From the NCBI GenBank assembly GCA_022562395.1, contig JADFPI010000009.1, forward strand, positions 1 to 35,522: 35,522 nt of DNA, in the 5' to 3' direction. The position numbers were made by a program, and so were the translations under genes. Every line of letters begins with the position of its first letter. The stretch's first letter is position 1. Below the pieces are notes generated by a model. It worked only from the letters and a program-made list of their open reading frames with translations, was not told where the DNA came from and made no database searches. The DNA comes from Patescibacteria group bacterium (GTDB taxonomy: Bacteria > Patescibacteriota > Microgenomatia > UBA8517). Positions 24,301 through 31,534 of this stretch are shown in pieces.

Positions 24301-26563
24301 AATAAAACGTATCCAAATCGTTATCGGTTGAACCGCTCCAATATTGTAGATTGATATCCCAAGGAAAGTAACCTACGTATTCTCCGTTTTGACCACTCAT
24401 TGTTTCAGGAAGATGATAAATTTTTCCGAATGTCGCCAGCCCAATATTCTCCAACGCTTCTCTGTCAATCGCGTCCGGAATCCTGTCACCAATATCCTCT
24501 GGTGTTTGACTTAGCCCAACTGTTTTTTCAAGAGCTTCTTCTGGCGTTACACCTTGTCTTTTACCTCCCATTTCATTGGTTACATTTTGCTTCGCTCTTT
24601 CCTGAAGAGTTCTATATTTTTCGAGACGCGCCCAGAATCTTTTTTCCTCTTGCTGTTTTTCAGCCTCCCTGAGTGTGTTTTCAGCAATCGCTTGTTCATC
24701 TAATTCCTGGTTTGTTATTTTTACGTAAACCTCACTTGCTTTATATAAAGAAAAAGTTGCAAGTGCACCTAATGTAACACCGAGAGCCGTTGTAATTGTT
24801 TTTGCAACTTGCTTATCCTCTATTGTAAATTGGCGGGATTTTGGAAATTTAATAAATCCCAAAACTCTTTTGTAGGTTAGCTCTTCGAGCTTTGCACGAA
24901 TGTTGGCCATATTTTCTGGCTGCAAAATATCCTCAATTTCGCTGTCTCCTTTAGCTAGAGCTACCTTGGCTACCTCCGATACATCCGGAATAAACTTTTC
25001 TGCCCTTTTTCTTATCTCGTCATAAAGTTTAATTAAACTTTCTTTATCAATCTTTTGCCTGTAATTCGGGTCGAAAAGAAAATCGTTTTCGCGTTTATTG
25101 AAAGATACCTCGGCAATTCTGTAGGTCATGAGTTTTAGTAGTAGATAAAAAGATTCCGCGTTTTCAGGACTCTCTTCAATAGATTTTCTTAAACTCTCAG
25201 CAATGTAGGGATTTCGCAGTGCGTAAACCCATGAGAAAAGCGGGTCGTGAGCAAGCTTGTCGACTCTCAAGCTGTAGTGTCTGTTTTTTCCTGTAATTAT
25301 GTTTGTTAAATTTGTTCTTGCCTTTTGAGAAAGGGTGTCATCTTTAAGAAAACTGGCCGCGATTAAGGTGGAGGCATCCTTGAGATAATCAAGCTCTTCC
25401 TCCGTAATTTCTGCCCCTTCATCTATCTGCTCAATCAAAAACCGTCTCCATCCTCTAGTCAGCCTATCCTTCTGCTCTCTTTCAATATTCCTTACTCCCT
25501 CAACCAAATCTGCGCGCTTAATTCTGTCCTTTTTAATTTCCTCTACGGTCCTATCCTCATCAAACGGTAGTGCAGAGCGCCGAAGAGAGGAGGGGATAGT
25601 AAGCCTTCTTGCCTGTCTTTTCATCTCACGTCTTTTTCTTGCCCTAGCGGACCAATTATCAAGAATAGGGAATTGGTACGTTGGGGGAGAGGTGACTTCT
25701 ATTTTATGTCCTTCTTGTGTCTTTCTGTACTTTGGATTTTTTCTTTTTAGCGCTTCCACTTCTCCGTTGTACCAAAAGGGGAGCTTGCGAAGAACGGAGT
25801 AGGAATACCGCCTTTTGATTTCGCTATAACTTCCAGAGTCTTCGACAACTACGTCTCTTAGCTGATTTGCCAAAGTATTGAATCGAGGGTCGTAGATAAG
25901 ATTTGCATTATTTAAAATCTCCAAGATTCCGATAGCGGTAGCGGCTTCACTTACTTGGTAATCCTTAAGTTTTTCTTTATATTGCGTAAGCGAAGAGCGA
26001 ACTAAGACAGGATGGTGTTTGGCAGCCTCCCCCCAAACATAAAGTCCTCTGATGACTGTCGAGAGTTGGCTGCCAAAGTTTTTAATACTCCTAAACTCTC
26101 TCCTTCCCGAAGGTAATTGCTCGTAAGTATATTGTTCTGGTTTTAAAGTTTTATCTACTTTGCCTAATATTCTTTTGGGTTTTGGTCTTCCTTCTGTTGC
26201 AAGTTGAAAATCCGATGGAGCAGTGATAAGAGTTAGAATGTCCACCAGAGGATTATCCGAACTATAGCCATCTACGGCACTCTCCCGCCTACCATAAAGA
26301 TAATCTATTGCCCTAACTTGAGAAAGTAAAACTTCCGCTTTTTTGCCACTAATCTCTCCTTTTTTTTGCAAATCCGCAATCTCTGTTGCCTGCCTATCGA
26401 TTACCGCGTAGACAGCTTCCGGAGAAAAATCCGGCCACTCGGGCGTAAACGCATCCGGCAAGGCAGTCGTAGCTACATCCTCCAGGTCTCTTTGCAACCT
26501 TCTATTTCCTTGCCGAAAAAGGACTTTTTCGTTGGGTCTTTCTGCAACTCCTTCTTTTTCCAT
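21389..26563 (-). CDS. giant two-TM protein with embedded transglutaminase-like domain
   Basis: The 1724-residue protein has no family I can name for most of its length. The first about 575 residues are helical and highly charged (RARKRREMKRQARR near 315). A TM segment at about 580-604 (TITTALGVTLGALATFSLY) is followed by coiled-coil-like Glu/Lys-rich sequence. A transglutaminase-like region has Cys967 (GGYFCSVASFAF), His1006 (IGHQNSVLLLP) and Asp1022 (EILEIDTTPP). More coiled coil follows, then a second TM at about 1474-1495 (LGIGAASLAVAYTGLRLV) and about 230 C-terminal residues. I infer a large extracytoplasmic middle between cytoplasmic ends. It is the largest gene here, intact and single-gene, convergent with the solute-binding protein gene. 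Confidence 0.75.
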   Translation of the reverse strand: MEKEGVAERPNEKVLFRQGNRRLQRDLEDVATTALPDAFTPEWPDFSPEAVYAVIDRQATEIADLQKKGEISGKKAEVLLSQVRAIDYLYGRRESAVDGYSSDNPLVDILTLITAPSDFQLATEGRPKPKRILGKVDKTLKPEQYTYEQLPSGRREFRSIKNFGSQLSTVIRGLYVWGEAAKHHPVLVRSSLTQYKEKLKDYQVSEAATAIGILEILNNANLIYDPRFNTLANQLRDVVVEDSGSYSEIKRRYSYSVLRKLPFWYNGEVEALKRKNPKYRKTQEGHKIEVTSPPTYQFPILDNWSARARKRREMKRQARRLTIPSSLRRSALPFDEDRTVEEIKKDRIKRADLVEGVRNIEREQKDRLTRGWRRFLIEQIDEGAEITEEELDYLKDASTLIAASFLKDDTLSQKARTNLTNIITGKNRHYSLRVDKLAHDPLFSWVYALRNPYIAESLRKSIEESPENAESFYLLLKLMTYRIAEVSFNKRENDFLFDPNYRQKIDKESLIKLYDEIRKRAEKFIPDVSEVAKVALAKGDSEIEDILQPENMANIRAKLEELTYKRVLGFIKFPKSRQFTIEDKQVAKTITTALGVTLGALATFSLYKASEVYVKITNQELDEQAIAENTLREAEKQQEEKRFWARLEKYRTLQERAKQNVTNEMGGKRQGVTPEEALEKTVGLSQTPEDIGDRIPDAIDREALENIGLATFGKIYHLPETMSGQNGEYVGYFPWDINLQYWSGSTDNDLDTFYYGSDRRKLDNYEIVDSIEHVNFEYKDNQLAYSLNGVNETVYPPIGWRVVKVYQEGGKQPLVGPLGEIYYDYDGNEEDIPGKALFVLEPIKLDYLAPRISRLEDVKLHNYWLSFDRGQAERINSQLAGDAALQAIHAEMINDISVVKERYYKREISDEELDSELSEVGIKYSGLYAEYTDKNRYYALDFDINENLGDYASIKSIAQNTEGGYFCSVASFAFRDFMNSVGFIVGNQPGMPMVNHSGYLWGKIGHQNSVLLLPNGEILEIDTTPPVTSKTPLEDLKALAGRAVSPDEIEKYIEDLVNEQSKLEGEIADTSPESIDPSAYVNEQELLRLVRKTEGYVSDSEQTEVLKEAREVIREMTAQRLSNDLFVGQERGPNSGQLAEGEIRILQRMRSDIERLLERKINMDDLYLEKVTAEQIEGNISYLEQVKENSDRLQELVGTESGDYGALAQIAQDAEWIKETLEREGEEILKEAEWERMMLSIIESDLRKYYPNLAEQKAQEEAERKRFEALAENYREMNREVAYRDINLIDGLIWFSEEKLDEMRANNQDDNLHIGEDFRQEIATQEQVEEEPELDEKLQSYNGVNERNIVPRLSKLERLIGNTGWLTSRLSGEELKRVDNLPEYAEQLRSVLQEDNTLTEGEERRILTSVMGELTSVSDSFYEARQELINQGRSEQREIERLVALGEVYRKGLENRQNEVVQKISEDSKAEEFLVENAAKLGIGAASLAVAYTGLRLVQKERERKKILERISKSFSMNGNLTRLEKELVVSAAGHLAILSYDDKFPEKAATILNLLQRYAEDEHANSIDWLTNEGFKITQEKSPQDAFARLVFSANGGSPSGQVLEEIRRSFPYDVSEEVARLVKSPNGNGKTPEIEEVPYDFTLAYNLAKLVSSNRITSLIRDVLNRLEIKNELGEVSIPYKVEDIFEVLRGKYASEDTPDRAKSLFNAIYHTLGGLETEASA

Positions 26564-26606
26564 ATTGTGAATATGGTATTATAGGCTATTCGGAAGCAAA
26601 TTACAA
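26561..26606 (-). promoter_or_regulatory. promoter and palindrome of the giant gene
   Basis: On the minus strand: -35 TTGTAA (26606-26601), a 17-nt spacer, and -10 TATAAT (26583-26578), 14 nt before ATG 26563. The sequence from the expected start site through the start codon is the palindrome CATATT-CAC-AATATG (26575-26561). This leaves a 7-8 nt leader without an SD and a possible operator over the start. Confidence 0.6.
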
Positions 26607-26626
26607 TATTTACAGCCTCGCAAGCT

Positions 26627-26783
26627 CTAATAATCCTGCGCTGACCAAGCAAAGGTTGCGCTGGAAACACCTGGGTCGGTATCAACATTTATTGTAAAAG
26701 TGGTTGCGCCCACACTTGAAATCCAAAATTCCGAGTATTAGAAGTAGAATTGCTGAAAGGAGAGGTTTTCGAATCTTCATCAT
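26627..26783 (-). pseudogene. remnant of a secreted protein (signal peptide plus frameshifted C-terminal piece)
   Basis: ATG 26783 (doubled ATGATG) encodes a signal-peptide-like MMKIRKPLLSAILLLILGIL. The frame then stops early, but the next part reads well in another frame as FWISSVGATTFTINVDTDPG and ATFAWSAQDY before TAG at 26629-26627. This looks like the beta-rich end of a surface or fibre-like protein. The simplest reading is a secreted gene that lost its middle and gained a frame change. Its promoter looks intact: TTGACG, 17 nt, TAAATA, 9 nt, ATGATG. The product, if any, is unknown. Confidence 0.5.
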
Positions 26784-26821
26784 GACAATTTCTATTTAAC
26801 ATTCTATTATTTTGGCGTCAA
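26784..26821 (-). promoter_or_regulatory. promoter of the secreted-protein remnant
   Basis: On the minus strand: TTGACG, a 17-nt spacer, and TAAATA ending 9 nt before the doubled start ATGATG at 26783. It is well formed despite the decayed reading frame downstream. Confidence 0.5.
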
Positions 26822-26862
26822 TAATTATAGTAGAAGTATGCCAAAGAAGGGCCGACAGCAGG

Positions 26863-28032
26863 TTACTGCGAAAATAAGGGGTTTAGTTTTAGATAGCCTA
26901 ATTGAGGAGTGTTTAAGACAGGCTCGAACACCAGCCGTTTCTGTCGGTAAGCAGACTGGGTTTTGGCCCGAACAGACAATTCTTCGACGACCAGCCTGAT
27001 GAGTTTTTTAGCTTCGATTTCATTTCTTTTAATAGACATGTTCCAGTCAAGACCCGGCCCAGTGTTGCCCTCCAATAGATAAATATTGCCATTATTGCTA
27101 ATAATAAAATCAAGTGCATAAAGCGAGCAATTTTTATCTAAGATTTTGGCAATCAAACGTGATTTTGCTACTAGAGCCTGAGGAACTTCCTTAAGAGGGA
27201 TATAAGTTAATAGACCACCTGAATGTTCGTTACAGCGAAAGTCGCCCGGCTTAGCTACTCGGATATATGACTGAACAATTTTGTCGTTAAAATAGATTAG
27301 GCGAATATCAGTGGAGGCAAAGCAATTACGATAACTGAATCCATGGTCGAACTTAGCAAAGGGTTGAATAATATACGAAATGTTGGTATTTCTGCGGATG
27401 ACAGCCAACATGTTTTGGGACTGCCCGGTCTTAAATTTGTAAACACGCCGTCCACCGGCGCCAAACCTATCCTTCAGTATTATATCCGAGCTGAAATCTT
27501 TTGTACCGGGATGGCGAAACATTAGCTCACTCAGCGCTTTGCAAGCATTATTAATACCTTGAAGAGTATTGTCCTTCAAAGGGATTGTCGGAATGGAATA
27601 TTCAGATAGTTTTTTATAAGTCTTTTGTTTGTCGAAAAATAAATTAAATAAATCCGGATCGTTAAACGGTTTAACTTCTGTTGATGAGAACAATAACTGA
27701 CGGCGGAATTTAATGCTACTTCTTGTCGGAGAAAATTTATCAAATATCAGACTGGAAAAACAAGGAATGTTGTTTTTGAACCATTTACTGTTTCTAAAAC
27801 TCCAAAAGCTACGGCAATAACCAGGTCCGATGATGTCGGCTGAAGTGCTAAAAACCACGTTTAAATTAAATTTATTGCAGATTTCGAGGAAATAGCCATA
27901 AACGATGTTGTAGGATTCATTACAGGAGCCGCGAGGAAACGGGGTTTCATTATTTTTGGAGGAGTCAGACGCGCTTGCGGCAAGCGTCTCGTTGTACACT
28001 ATAATAACGTCAAAACGGTTTAATTTATTCAT
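26863..28032 (-). CDS. orphan ATP-grasp domain protein
   Basis: A 389-residue enzyme of the ATP-grasp superfamily (carboxylate-amine or -thiol ligases such as RimK, YheCD and glutathione synthetase). The C-terminal two thirds show the fold: LKDRFGAGGRRVYKFK (P-loop-like strand), YIIQPFAKFDHGFS, DIRLIYFNDKIVQSYIRVA, then the metal-binding LYALDFIISNNGNIYLLEGNTGPGLDW. The N-terminal third (FDVIIVYNETLAASASD) is a substrate-side domain I cannot assign. No ligase substrate or peptide partner is encoded nearby, so the product is unknown. It is a single-gene unit; a TATAAT (28106-28101, minus) would give a leader of about 62 nt. Confidence 0.8.
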   Translation of the reverse strand: MNKLNRFDVIIVYNETLAASASDSSKNNETPFPRGSCNESYNIVYGYFLEICNKFNLNVVFSTSADIIGPGYCRSFWSFRNSKWFKNNIPCFSSLIFDKFSPTRSSIKFRRQLLFSSTEVKPFNDPDLFNLFFDKQKTYKKLSEYSIPTIPLKDNTLQGINNACKALSELMFRHPGTKDFSSDIILKDRFGAGGRRVYKFKTGQSQNMLAVIRRNTNISYIIQPFAKFDHGFSYRNCFASTDIRLIYFNDKIVQSYIRVAKPGDFRCNEHSGGLLTYIPLKEVPQALVAKSRLIAKILDKNCSLYALDFIISNNGNIYLLEGNTGPGLDWNMSIKRNEIEAKKLIRLVVEELSVRAKTQSAYRQKRLVFEPVLNTPQLGYLKLNPLFSQ

Positions 28033-28133
28033 AAATTCAGATGAGATACTAAACTAAAGCTTGCGGAAGAACTGGTTGCTCTGTGATATAAGTAGGCTGT
28101 ATTATATCTTATTTTAGGAACGGGCGCTATCTT

Positions 28134-28604
28134 TTAATCTTTTGGCGTGGGCTTCTTAGCTTCCTTCTTGCGCACTTTCTTTGTCTTGACCTTTTCATCC
28201 TCCTTCGCAGAAGACTGTGCAGGACGCGAAGCTTCCTCTTTGGAGGGAGCCTTTTTTGAAACCGGTTTCTTTTCTACATTGCCCTCAAGTACTTTAAGAA
28301 TTCTATCAAGTTTTGTATTTAGAGCGCTGACTTGCTCTAATAACTGTTTATTGGCATTGTCTCTTTCTCCAAAACCAGATTCTCTAGAACCTCTTCGGTT
28401 TGATCTGCCGCCTTCCCTCTTTTCAAAGCAATCACTGCAATATATTGGCCTATCTCCGCTGGGCTTAAAGGGAACTTCGCAGTCCTTTCCACACTCGTTA
28501 CAAACCGCCTTATGCATTTCCCTGCGCCCGGAGTCACGCCGACGAAAATTTCCGCCTCCCTGTCTTCCACCACCAAATCTACTGTTTCGATCGTAACTTC
28601 CCAT
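28134..28604 (-). CDS. CxxC-x17-CxxC zinc-ribbon protein
   Basis: A 156-residue protein with a Gly/Arg-rich N-terminus (residues 1-30, RGG-like), a zinc ribbon AVCNECGKDCEVPFKP...PIYCSDCFE with exactly 17 residues between the CxxC pairs, a short coiled coil (NKQLLEQVSALNTKLDRILKVL) and a Lys/Ala/Pro-rich tail. This is the CxxC-x17-CxxC domain found widely in CPR bacteria and some archaea. The basic tails suggest nucleic-acid binding, but no function is established. A TATAAT (28628-28623, minus) and an SD-like AAAGGA within a 12-nt leader set the start, and it is divergent from obg. Confidence 0.85.
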   Translation of the reverse strand: MGSYDRNSRFGGGRQGGGNFRRRDSGRREMHKAVCNECGKDCEVPFKPSGDRPIYCSDCFEKREGGRSNRRGSRESGFGERDNANKQLLEQVSALNTKLDRILKVLEGNVEKKPVSKKAPSKEEASRPAQSSAKEDEKVKTKKVRKKEAKKPTPKD

Positions 28605-28678
28605 AATTTCCTTTCTCTACCAATTATACTCTTTATTTATATTTAATCCATGAACAAATATCTCTAAAGTAAAAATGT

Positions 28679-28690
28679 TAAAATACAAAC
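28679..28690 (+). promoter_or_regulatory. obg -10 box, leaderless spacing
   Basis: TAAAAT (28679-28684) plus 6 nt lead to ATG 28691. No clear -35 hexamer. The divergent zinc-ribbon gene's TATAAT lies 50 bp away. Confidence 0.55.
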
Positions 28691-29632
28691 ATGTTTATCG
28701 ATGAAGTTGAGATAACAATAAAAGCCGGCGACGGAGGATTAGGAATGGTTTCCTTTGGAAAATTGGAAAAGTCCGGACCGGACGGAGGTAATGGAGGAGA
28801 GGGCGGAAAGGTAGAATTAAAAATTAGTTCTGATTTAACCCTGTTAGATAAATTAAAGAGTAAAAGACTAATATCGGCCCAAAACGGGGGCAATGGAGGC
28901 AGAAATAAAAAAACAGGTAGAAGGGGTGATCACCTTGTAGTAATGCTACCTGTCGGCTCTCACTTAGAAGACATTGACACGAAAGAAACATTCGAATTTA
29001 ACAGAGTTGGAGAAAAATATTTTTTTTGTGAAGGCGGGAAAGGCGGAATTGGCAATTACGACCTGCGTTCTTCTACTAACACCACCCCAAAAAATACAAT
29101 TCCACCAACTCCGGGTCAAATTCGAAGGTTAAAAATTAATTTACGCTTTATTGCAGATTACGGACTGATTGGTTTACCAAGTACGGGTAAAAGTAGCTTA
29201 CTTAACGAATTGACAAATACAAATGTTAAAACTGCGCTGTATCATTTCACCACGCTTTCTCCTAACTTGGGTGTCCTTCCGAACAAAAAAATACTAGCAG
29301 ACATACCGGGTCTTATAGAGGGCGCGTCTGAAGGAAGAGGTTTAGGCATAAAATTTCTCAAACACATTCAAAAAGTAGATTTACTGCTCCACTGTATTTC
29401 ACTCGAATCAACTGATCCATTGAAAGATCATAAAATAGTTAAAAAAGAACTCGGCAAATTTAGTAAAGATTTGTTAGAAAAAGAAGAAATTATCGTCCTA
29501 ACCAAATCTGATTTAGTTAATATTAAAAAGTTAAATAAAGCTATAAAATCAGTTAAGATACTGAAAAAAAGGGTAATCGCTACCTCAATTCATGATAGCA
29601 AAAGCTTGATTAAGTTATTAAAATTACTGTAA
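28691..29632 (+). CDS. obgE: GTPase Obg (CgtA)
   Basis: Obg is a ribosome-associated GTPase needed for large-subunit assembly. The Gly-rich Obg fold occupies about 1-155 (KAGDGGLGMVSFG, GPDGGNGGEGG, NGGNGGR, EGGKGGIGN). The G domain follows with G1 GLPSTGKSSLLN, the switch region FTTLSPNLGVL, G3 DIPGLIEGASEGRGLG, G4 TKSDL (in place of NKxD) and G5 ATSIHD. At 313 residues there is no C-terminal OCT extension, and the usual MVSFRREK is MVSFGKLEK, so it is a reduced, divergent form. A -10 box sits at leaderless spacing upstream. Confidence 0.93.
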   Translation: MFIDEVEITIKAGDGGLGMVSFGKLEKSGPDGGNGGEGGKVELKISSDLTLLDKLKSKRLISAQNGGNGGRNKKTGRRGDHLVVMLPVGSHLEDIDTKETFEFNRVGEKYFFCEGGKGGIGNYDLRSSTNTTPKNTIPPTPGQIRRLKINLRFIADYGLIGLPSTGKSSLLNELTNTNVKTALYHFTTLSPNLGVLPNKKILADIPGLIEGASEGRGLGIKFLKHIQKVDLLLHCISLESTDPLKDHKIVKKELGKFSKDLLEKEEIIVLTKSDLVNIKKLNKAIKSVKILKKRVIATSIHDSKSLIKLLKLL

Positions 29633-29666
29633 ATATTTCTAATTATTGGCGAAGCGAAGTTTGAAA

Positions 29667-29677
29667 TAAGGAGGTGA
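29667..29677 (+). promoter_or_regulatory. very strong Shine-Dalgarno of the DUF3105 gene
   Basis: TAAGGAGGTGA is an 11-nt match to the usual anti-SD. It places the start at ATG 29683; the track's GTG at 29674 is part of the SD itself. Confidence 0.75.
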
Positions 29678-29682
29678 TAATT

Positions 29683-30315
29683 ATGGATTATCCTGAAGAA
29701 TGGAACGATCTTCCCAAAAAAGATCGAAAGAAAAAGATTAAAGAACTCAAAAAAGAAAAAGCCGAACGTCAAGCTACTACGAAAAAAAGGCGATATATTG
29801 TCATCTCAATTGTTGTTTTAACTATTGTAATTGTGGGTAATCGTCTGGTTACCAAAAGGGCTCCTGAAGAAATTGCGCTTGAACAAAAAGTAAACGGAGT
29901 ATCTCTGAACGGCTTGGTCGAGGAGCATAAGATAGAGGGAGTTAATCATATAAGACCTGGAGACACAGCAACTTACAATACAAATCCTCCAACCTCGGGA
30001 CCACATTGGGCGAATGCAGCAGATTGGAAATTTAGCGATGAGGAACTCGCGGATGAACAACTAGTGCATAACCTAGAGCATGGCGGCATCTGGATAACAT
30101 ACAAGGATTTGGATGAAGGAAGCATTAATACGCTTAAAAACATCGCCAAAAACAATCGCAATAGCGTTGTTATTACTAGGCGGGACAAGAATGACGATTT
30201 AATTGTGGTTGTTTCCTGGGGACGGATGATGAAACTTACAGAAGTTGACGAAACCCTAATCCAAAAGTATATAGACACCTATATTAATCAATCACCTGAA
30301 AAATTAGCTAGATAG
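29683..30315 (+). CDS. DUF3105 family membrane-anchored protein
   Basis: From ATG 29683 (210 residues): a Lys-rich cytoplasmic N-terminus (DRKKKIKELKKEKAERQ), a single TM (YIVISIVVLTIVIVGN), and an extracytoplasmic DUF3105 domain with its hallmarks NTNPPTSGPHW and LVHNLEHGGIWITY, plus VVVSWGRMMKL. The conserved His residues suggest metal or ligand binding, but no activity is known for the family. The start is fixed by an unusually complete SD. It ends 4 bp before the convergent gene at 30320. Confidence 0.88.
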   Translation: MDYPEEWNDLPKKDRKKKIKELKKEKAERQATTKKRRYIVISIVVLTIVIVGNRLVTKRAPEEIALEQKVNGVSLNGLVEEHKIEGVNHIRPGDTATYNTNPPTSGPHWANAADWKFSDEELADEQLVHNLEHGGIWITYKDLDEGSINTLKNIAKNNRNSVVITRRDKNDDLIVVVSWGRMMKLTEVDETLIQKYIDTYINQSPEKLAR

Positions 30316-30319
30316 GAAC

Positions 30320-30688
30320 CTATTCAAGTTTACTATCAACCAAAACCGTCAATTCTTTGATACTTTTAACTGAATTTAATTCAGCGGCGGTTATTAATTG
30401 AGTCTCTTTAGTGGAGTTTGCTAGAAAAACGGCCGGTAATTCGGTCGAAGTAAGCTTTGGATACTTTTTAGAGAACTCATCTTTGTGGAGAAATATTACA
30501 GGAATTTTTAGGGATTGAATGTATGACTTCCACTCTTTTTTAACTCCCAAATTTCCATAAGTTAATTTACACAAGTTACACTCGTATGTGCCTGGTGACA
30601 ATATCTTATGGGCATAATCGATTACTTGCGAAAATAGTGACGAGTCGGCGTTATAAACGAATATTAGTTGCTGTTTTTCAGTTTTCAT
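30320..30688 (-). CDS. conserved protein of unknown function (CNLCKLTYG)
   Basis: A 122-residue soluble protein beginning LIFVYNADSSLFSQVIDYAHK, then TYECNLCKLTYGNLG and VIFLHKDEFSKKYP. I recognise the VYNADS...CxLCxLTYG pattern as a conserved bacterial family without an assigned role. The CxxC pair and alternating strands resemble thioredoxin-like folds, but that is only an impression. GGAG lies just upstream of the ATG at 30688. It is a single-gene unit, convergent with the DUF3105 gene. Confidence 0.65.
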   Translation of the reverse strand: MKTEKQQLIFVYNADSSLFSQVIDYAHKILSPGTYECNLCKLTYGNLGVKKEWKSYIQSLKIPVIFLHKDEFSKKYPKLTSTELPAVFLANSTKETQLITAAELNSVKSIKELTVLVDSKLE

Positions 30689-30757
30689 AAAGCTCCGTGT
30701 ATGAAGGGTAAATTATCCTGTTAAAGCATAACATTGGCGTCGATACACTCAAAGCCC

Positions 30758-30775
30758 TAGTTGGGGTAGCTAGTA
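30758..30775. repeat. short direct repeat, upstream copy
   Basis: TAGTTGGGGTAGCTAGTA resembles TAGTTGGGGTAAGCCAGTAG at 31361-31380 (first 11 bases identical). The two copies bracket the methyltransferase-like gene and its promoter. Confidence 0.35.
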
Positions 30776-30821
30776 TTTTGAGATAGAACCAATATTAATT
30801 TCATTTGAACATCTATAGAAA

Positions 30822-30847
30822 AGTTTTTCAAAAACTCTCCTTTTTTT
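30822..30847 (+). other. small palindrome plus T-run of unclear role
   Basis: AGTTTTT-C-AAAAACT followed by CTCC and seven Ts. It resembles a terminator, but no plus-strand gene ends just upstream, and the one-base loop is unfavourable. Confidence 0.2.
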
Positions 30848-30850
30848 AAA

Positions 30851-30886
30851 TTGACAGCATCAACTCACAAGATTTAGACTGTAATG
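30851..30886 (+). promoter_or_regulatory. leaderless-type promoter of the methyltransferase-like gene
   Basis: TTGACA (30851-30856), an 18-nt spacer, and TAGACT (30875-30880), then 6 nt to the second of two adjacent ATGs (30887). Confidence 0.7.
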
Positions 30887-31363
30887 ATGAAAGTGGAAAG
30901 CAAAGAAGCAGTTGATGTAGCTTTTATTCCACCATTTGCATATCTTGTTCCTCTTGCCATCGGTTTGGCTCTTCATTTTTGGGTTTTTCCGCTTAGGCTT
31001 TTACCAAATGCCCTAATTGGCCGCGTAGTTGGCTGGTCACTTGTTGTAATATCAGTTCTTCTTTCTATCTGGGCTATGAAAACGATGAGAAATGAGGGTG
31101 AGCACGTTGACGTGAGGAAGCCGACAAATAAACTTGTTACCTCTCAACCTTTTTCCTTCTCCCGCAATCCGATGTATCTTTCTCTTAATCTACTTTACCT
31201 AGGAATAGGATTTTTAGCTAATACTCTCTGGCCTATTATTTTTTATCCGTTCGCATTGGTGGCCATACACTACGGCGTTATCTTTCGCGAAGAGAGATAT
31301 CTGGAAAGGCTCTTTGGCAAAGAGTACAAGCAGTACCAGGCAAAAGTCCGCCGGTGGTTTTAG
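30887..31363 (+). CDS. isoprenylcysteine carboxyl methyltransferase-like membrane protein
   Basis: A 158-residue integral membrane protein of the ICMT/PEMT-like family. There are four hydrophobic segments (FAYLVPLAIGLALHFWVF; VVGWSLVVISVLLSIWAM; YLSLNLLYLGIGFLANTLWPIIFY; the following FALVAIHYGVIF) and the typical C-terminal core PFSFSRNPMYLSLNLLY...REERYLERLFGKEYKQYQAKVRRW, which binds S-adenosylmethionine in characterised members. The substrate in bacteria is unknown. I choose the second Met because the promoter spacing fits it. The stop codon lies inside a short direct repeat whose other copy is upstream of the gene. Confidence 0.85.
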   Translation: MKVESKEAVDVAFIPPFAYLVPLAIGLALHFWVFPLRLLPNALIGRVVGWSLVVISVLLSIWAMKTMRNEGEHVDVRKPTNKLVTSQPFSFSRNPMYLSLNLLYLGIGFLANTLWPIIFYPFALVAIHYGVIFREERYLERLFGKEYKQYQAKVRRWF

Positions 31364-31380
31364 TTGGGGTAAGCCAGTAG
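31361..31380. repeat. short direct repeat, downstream copy
   Basis: TAGTTGGGGTAAGCCAGTAG begins with the stop codon of the methyltransferase-like gene and matches the upstream copy at 30758. Confidence 0.35.
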
Positions 31381-31415
31381 ACGCAGTGGCGTTCCGAAGT
31401 TTTAACAAAGCAATT

Positions 31416-31460
31416 CCTTGCCCGCCATGCTAGCACAAAACGTTGCAGGCAGGTTTAGCG
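31416..31460. repeat. GC-rich repeat words in the 31364-31534 gap
   Basis: CCTTGCCCGCCATGCTAGC and GCAGGCAGGTTTAGCG face each other in the gene-free gap before the cold-shock gene. Related words occur at 31886-31900 (CCTTGCGGGCAGGCA) and 32636-32650 (GAAGGCAGGTCAGGG). This suggests decayed copies of a dispersed GC-rich element. Nothing else is seen in the gap. Confidence 0.4.
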
Positions 31461-31534
31461 AAGTTGGGCCTGGGAGTTATGTATGTTTGCAGGTGCTAAT
31501 GAATTTTATTGGGCGCTTTTTTTGTCTATAAATG

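Noticed and set aside
26838-26999. Plus-strand 53-codon ORF (MPKKGRQQVTAKIRG...) with TATAGT 6 nt upstream
   Set aside because: The -10 spacing is tempting, but there is no -35, no recognisable family, and most of the ORF lies antisense within the C-terminal coding part of the ATP-grasp gene.
28147-28596. Long plus-strand ORF (149 aa) opposite the zinc-ribbon gene
   Set aside because: Shadow frame: the minus strand carries the CxxC-x17-CxxC domain and has its own promoter and SD.
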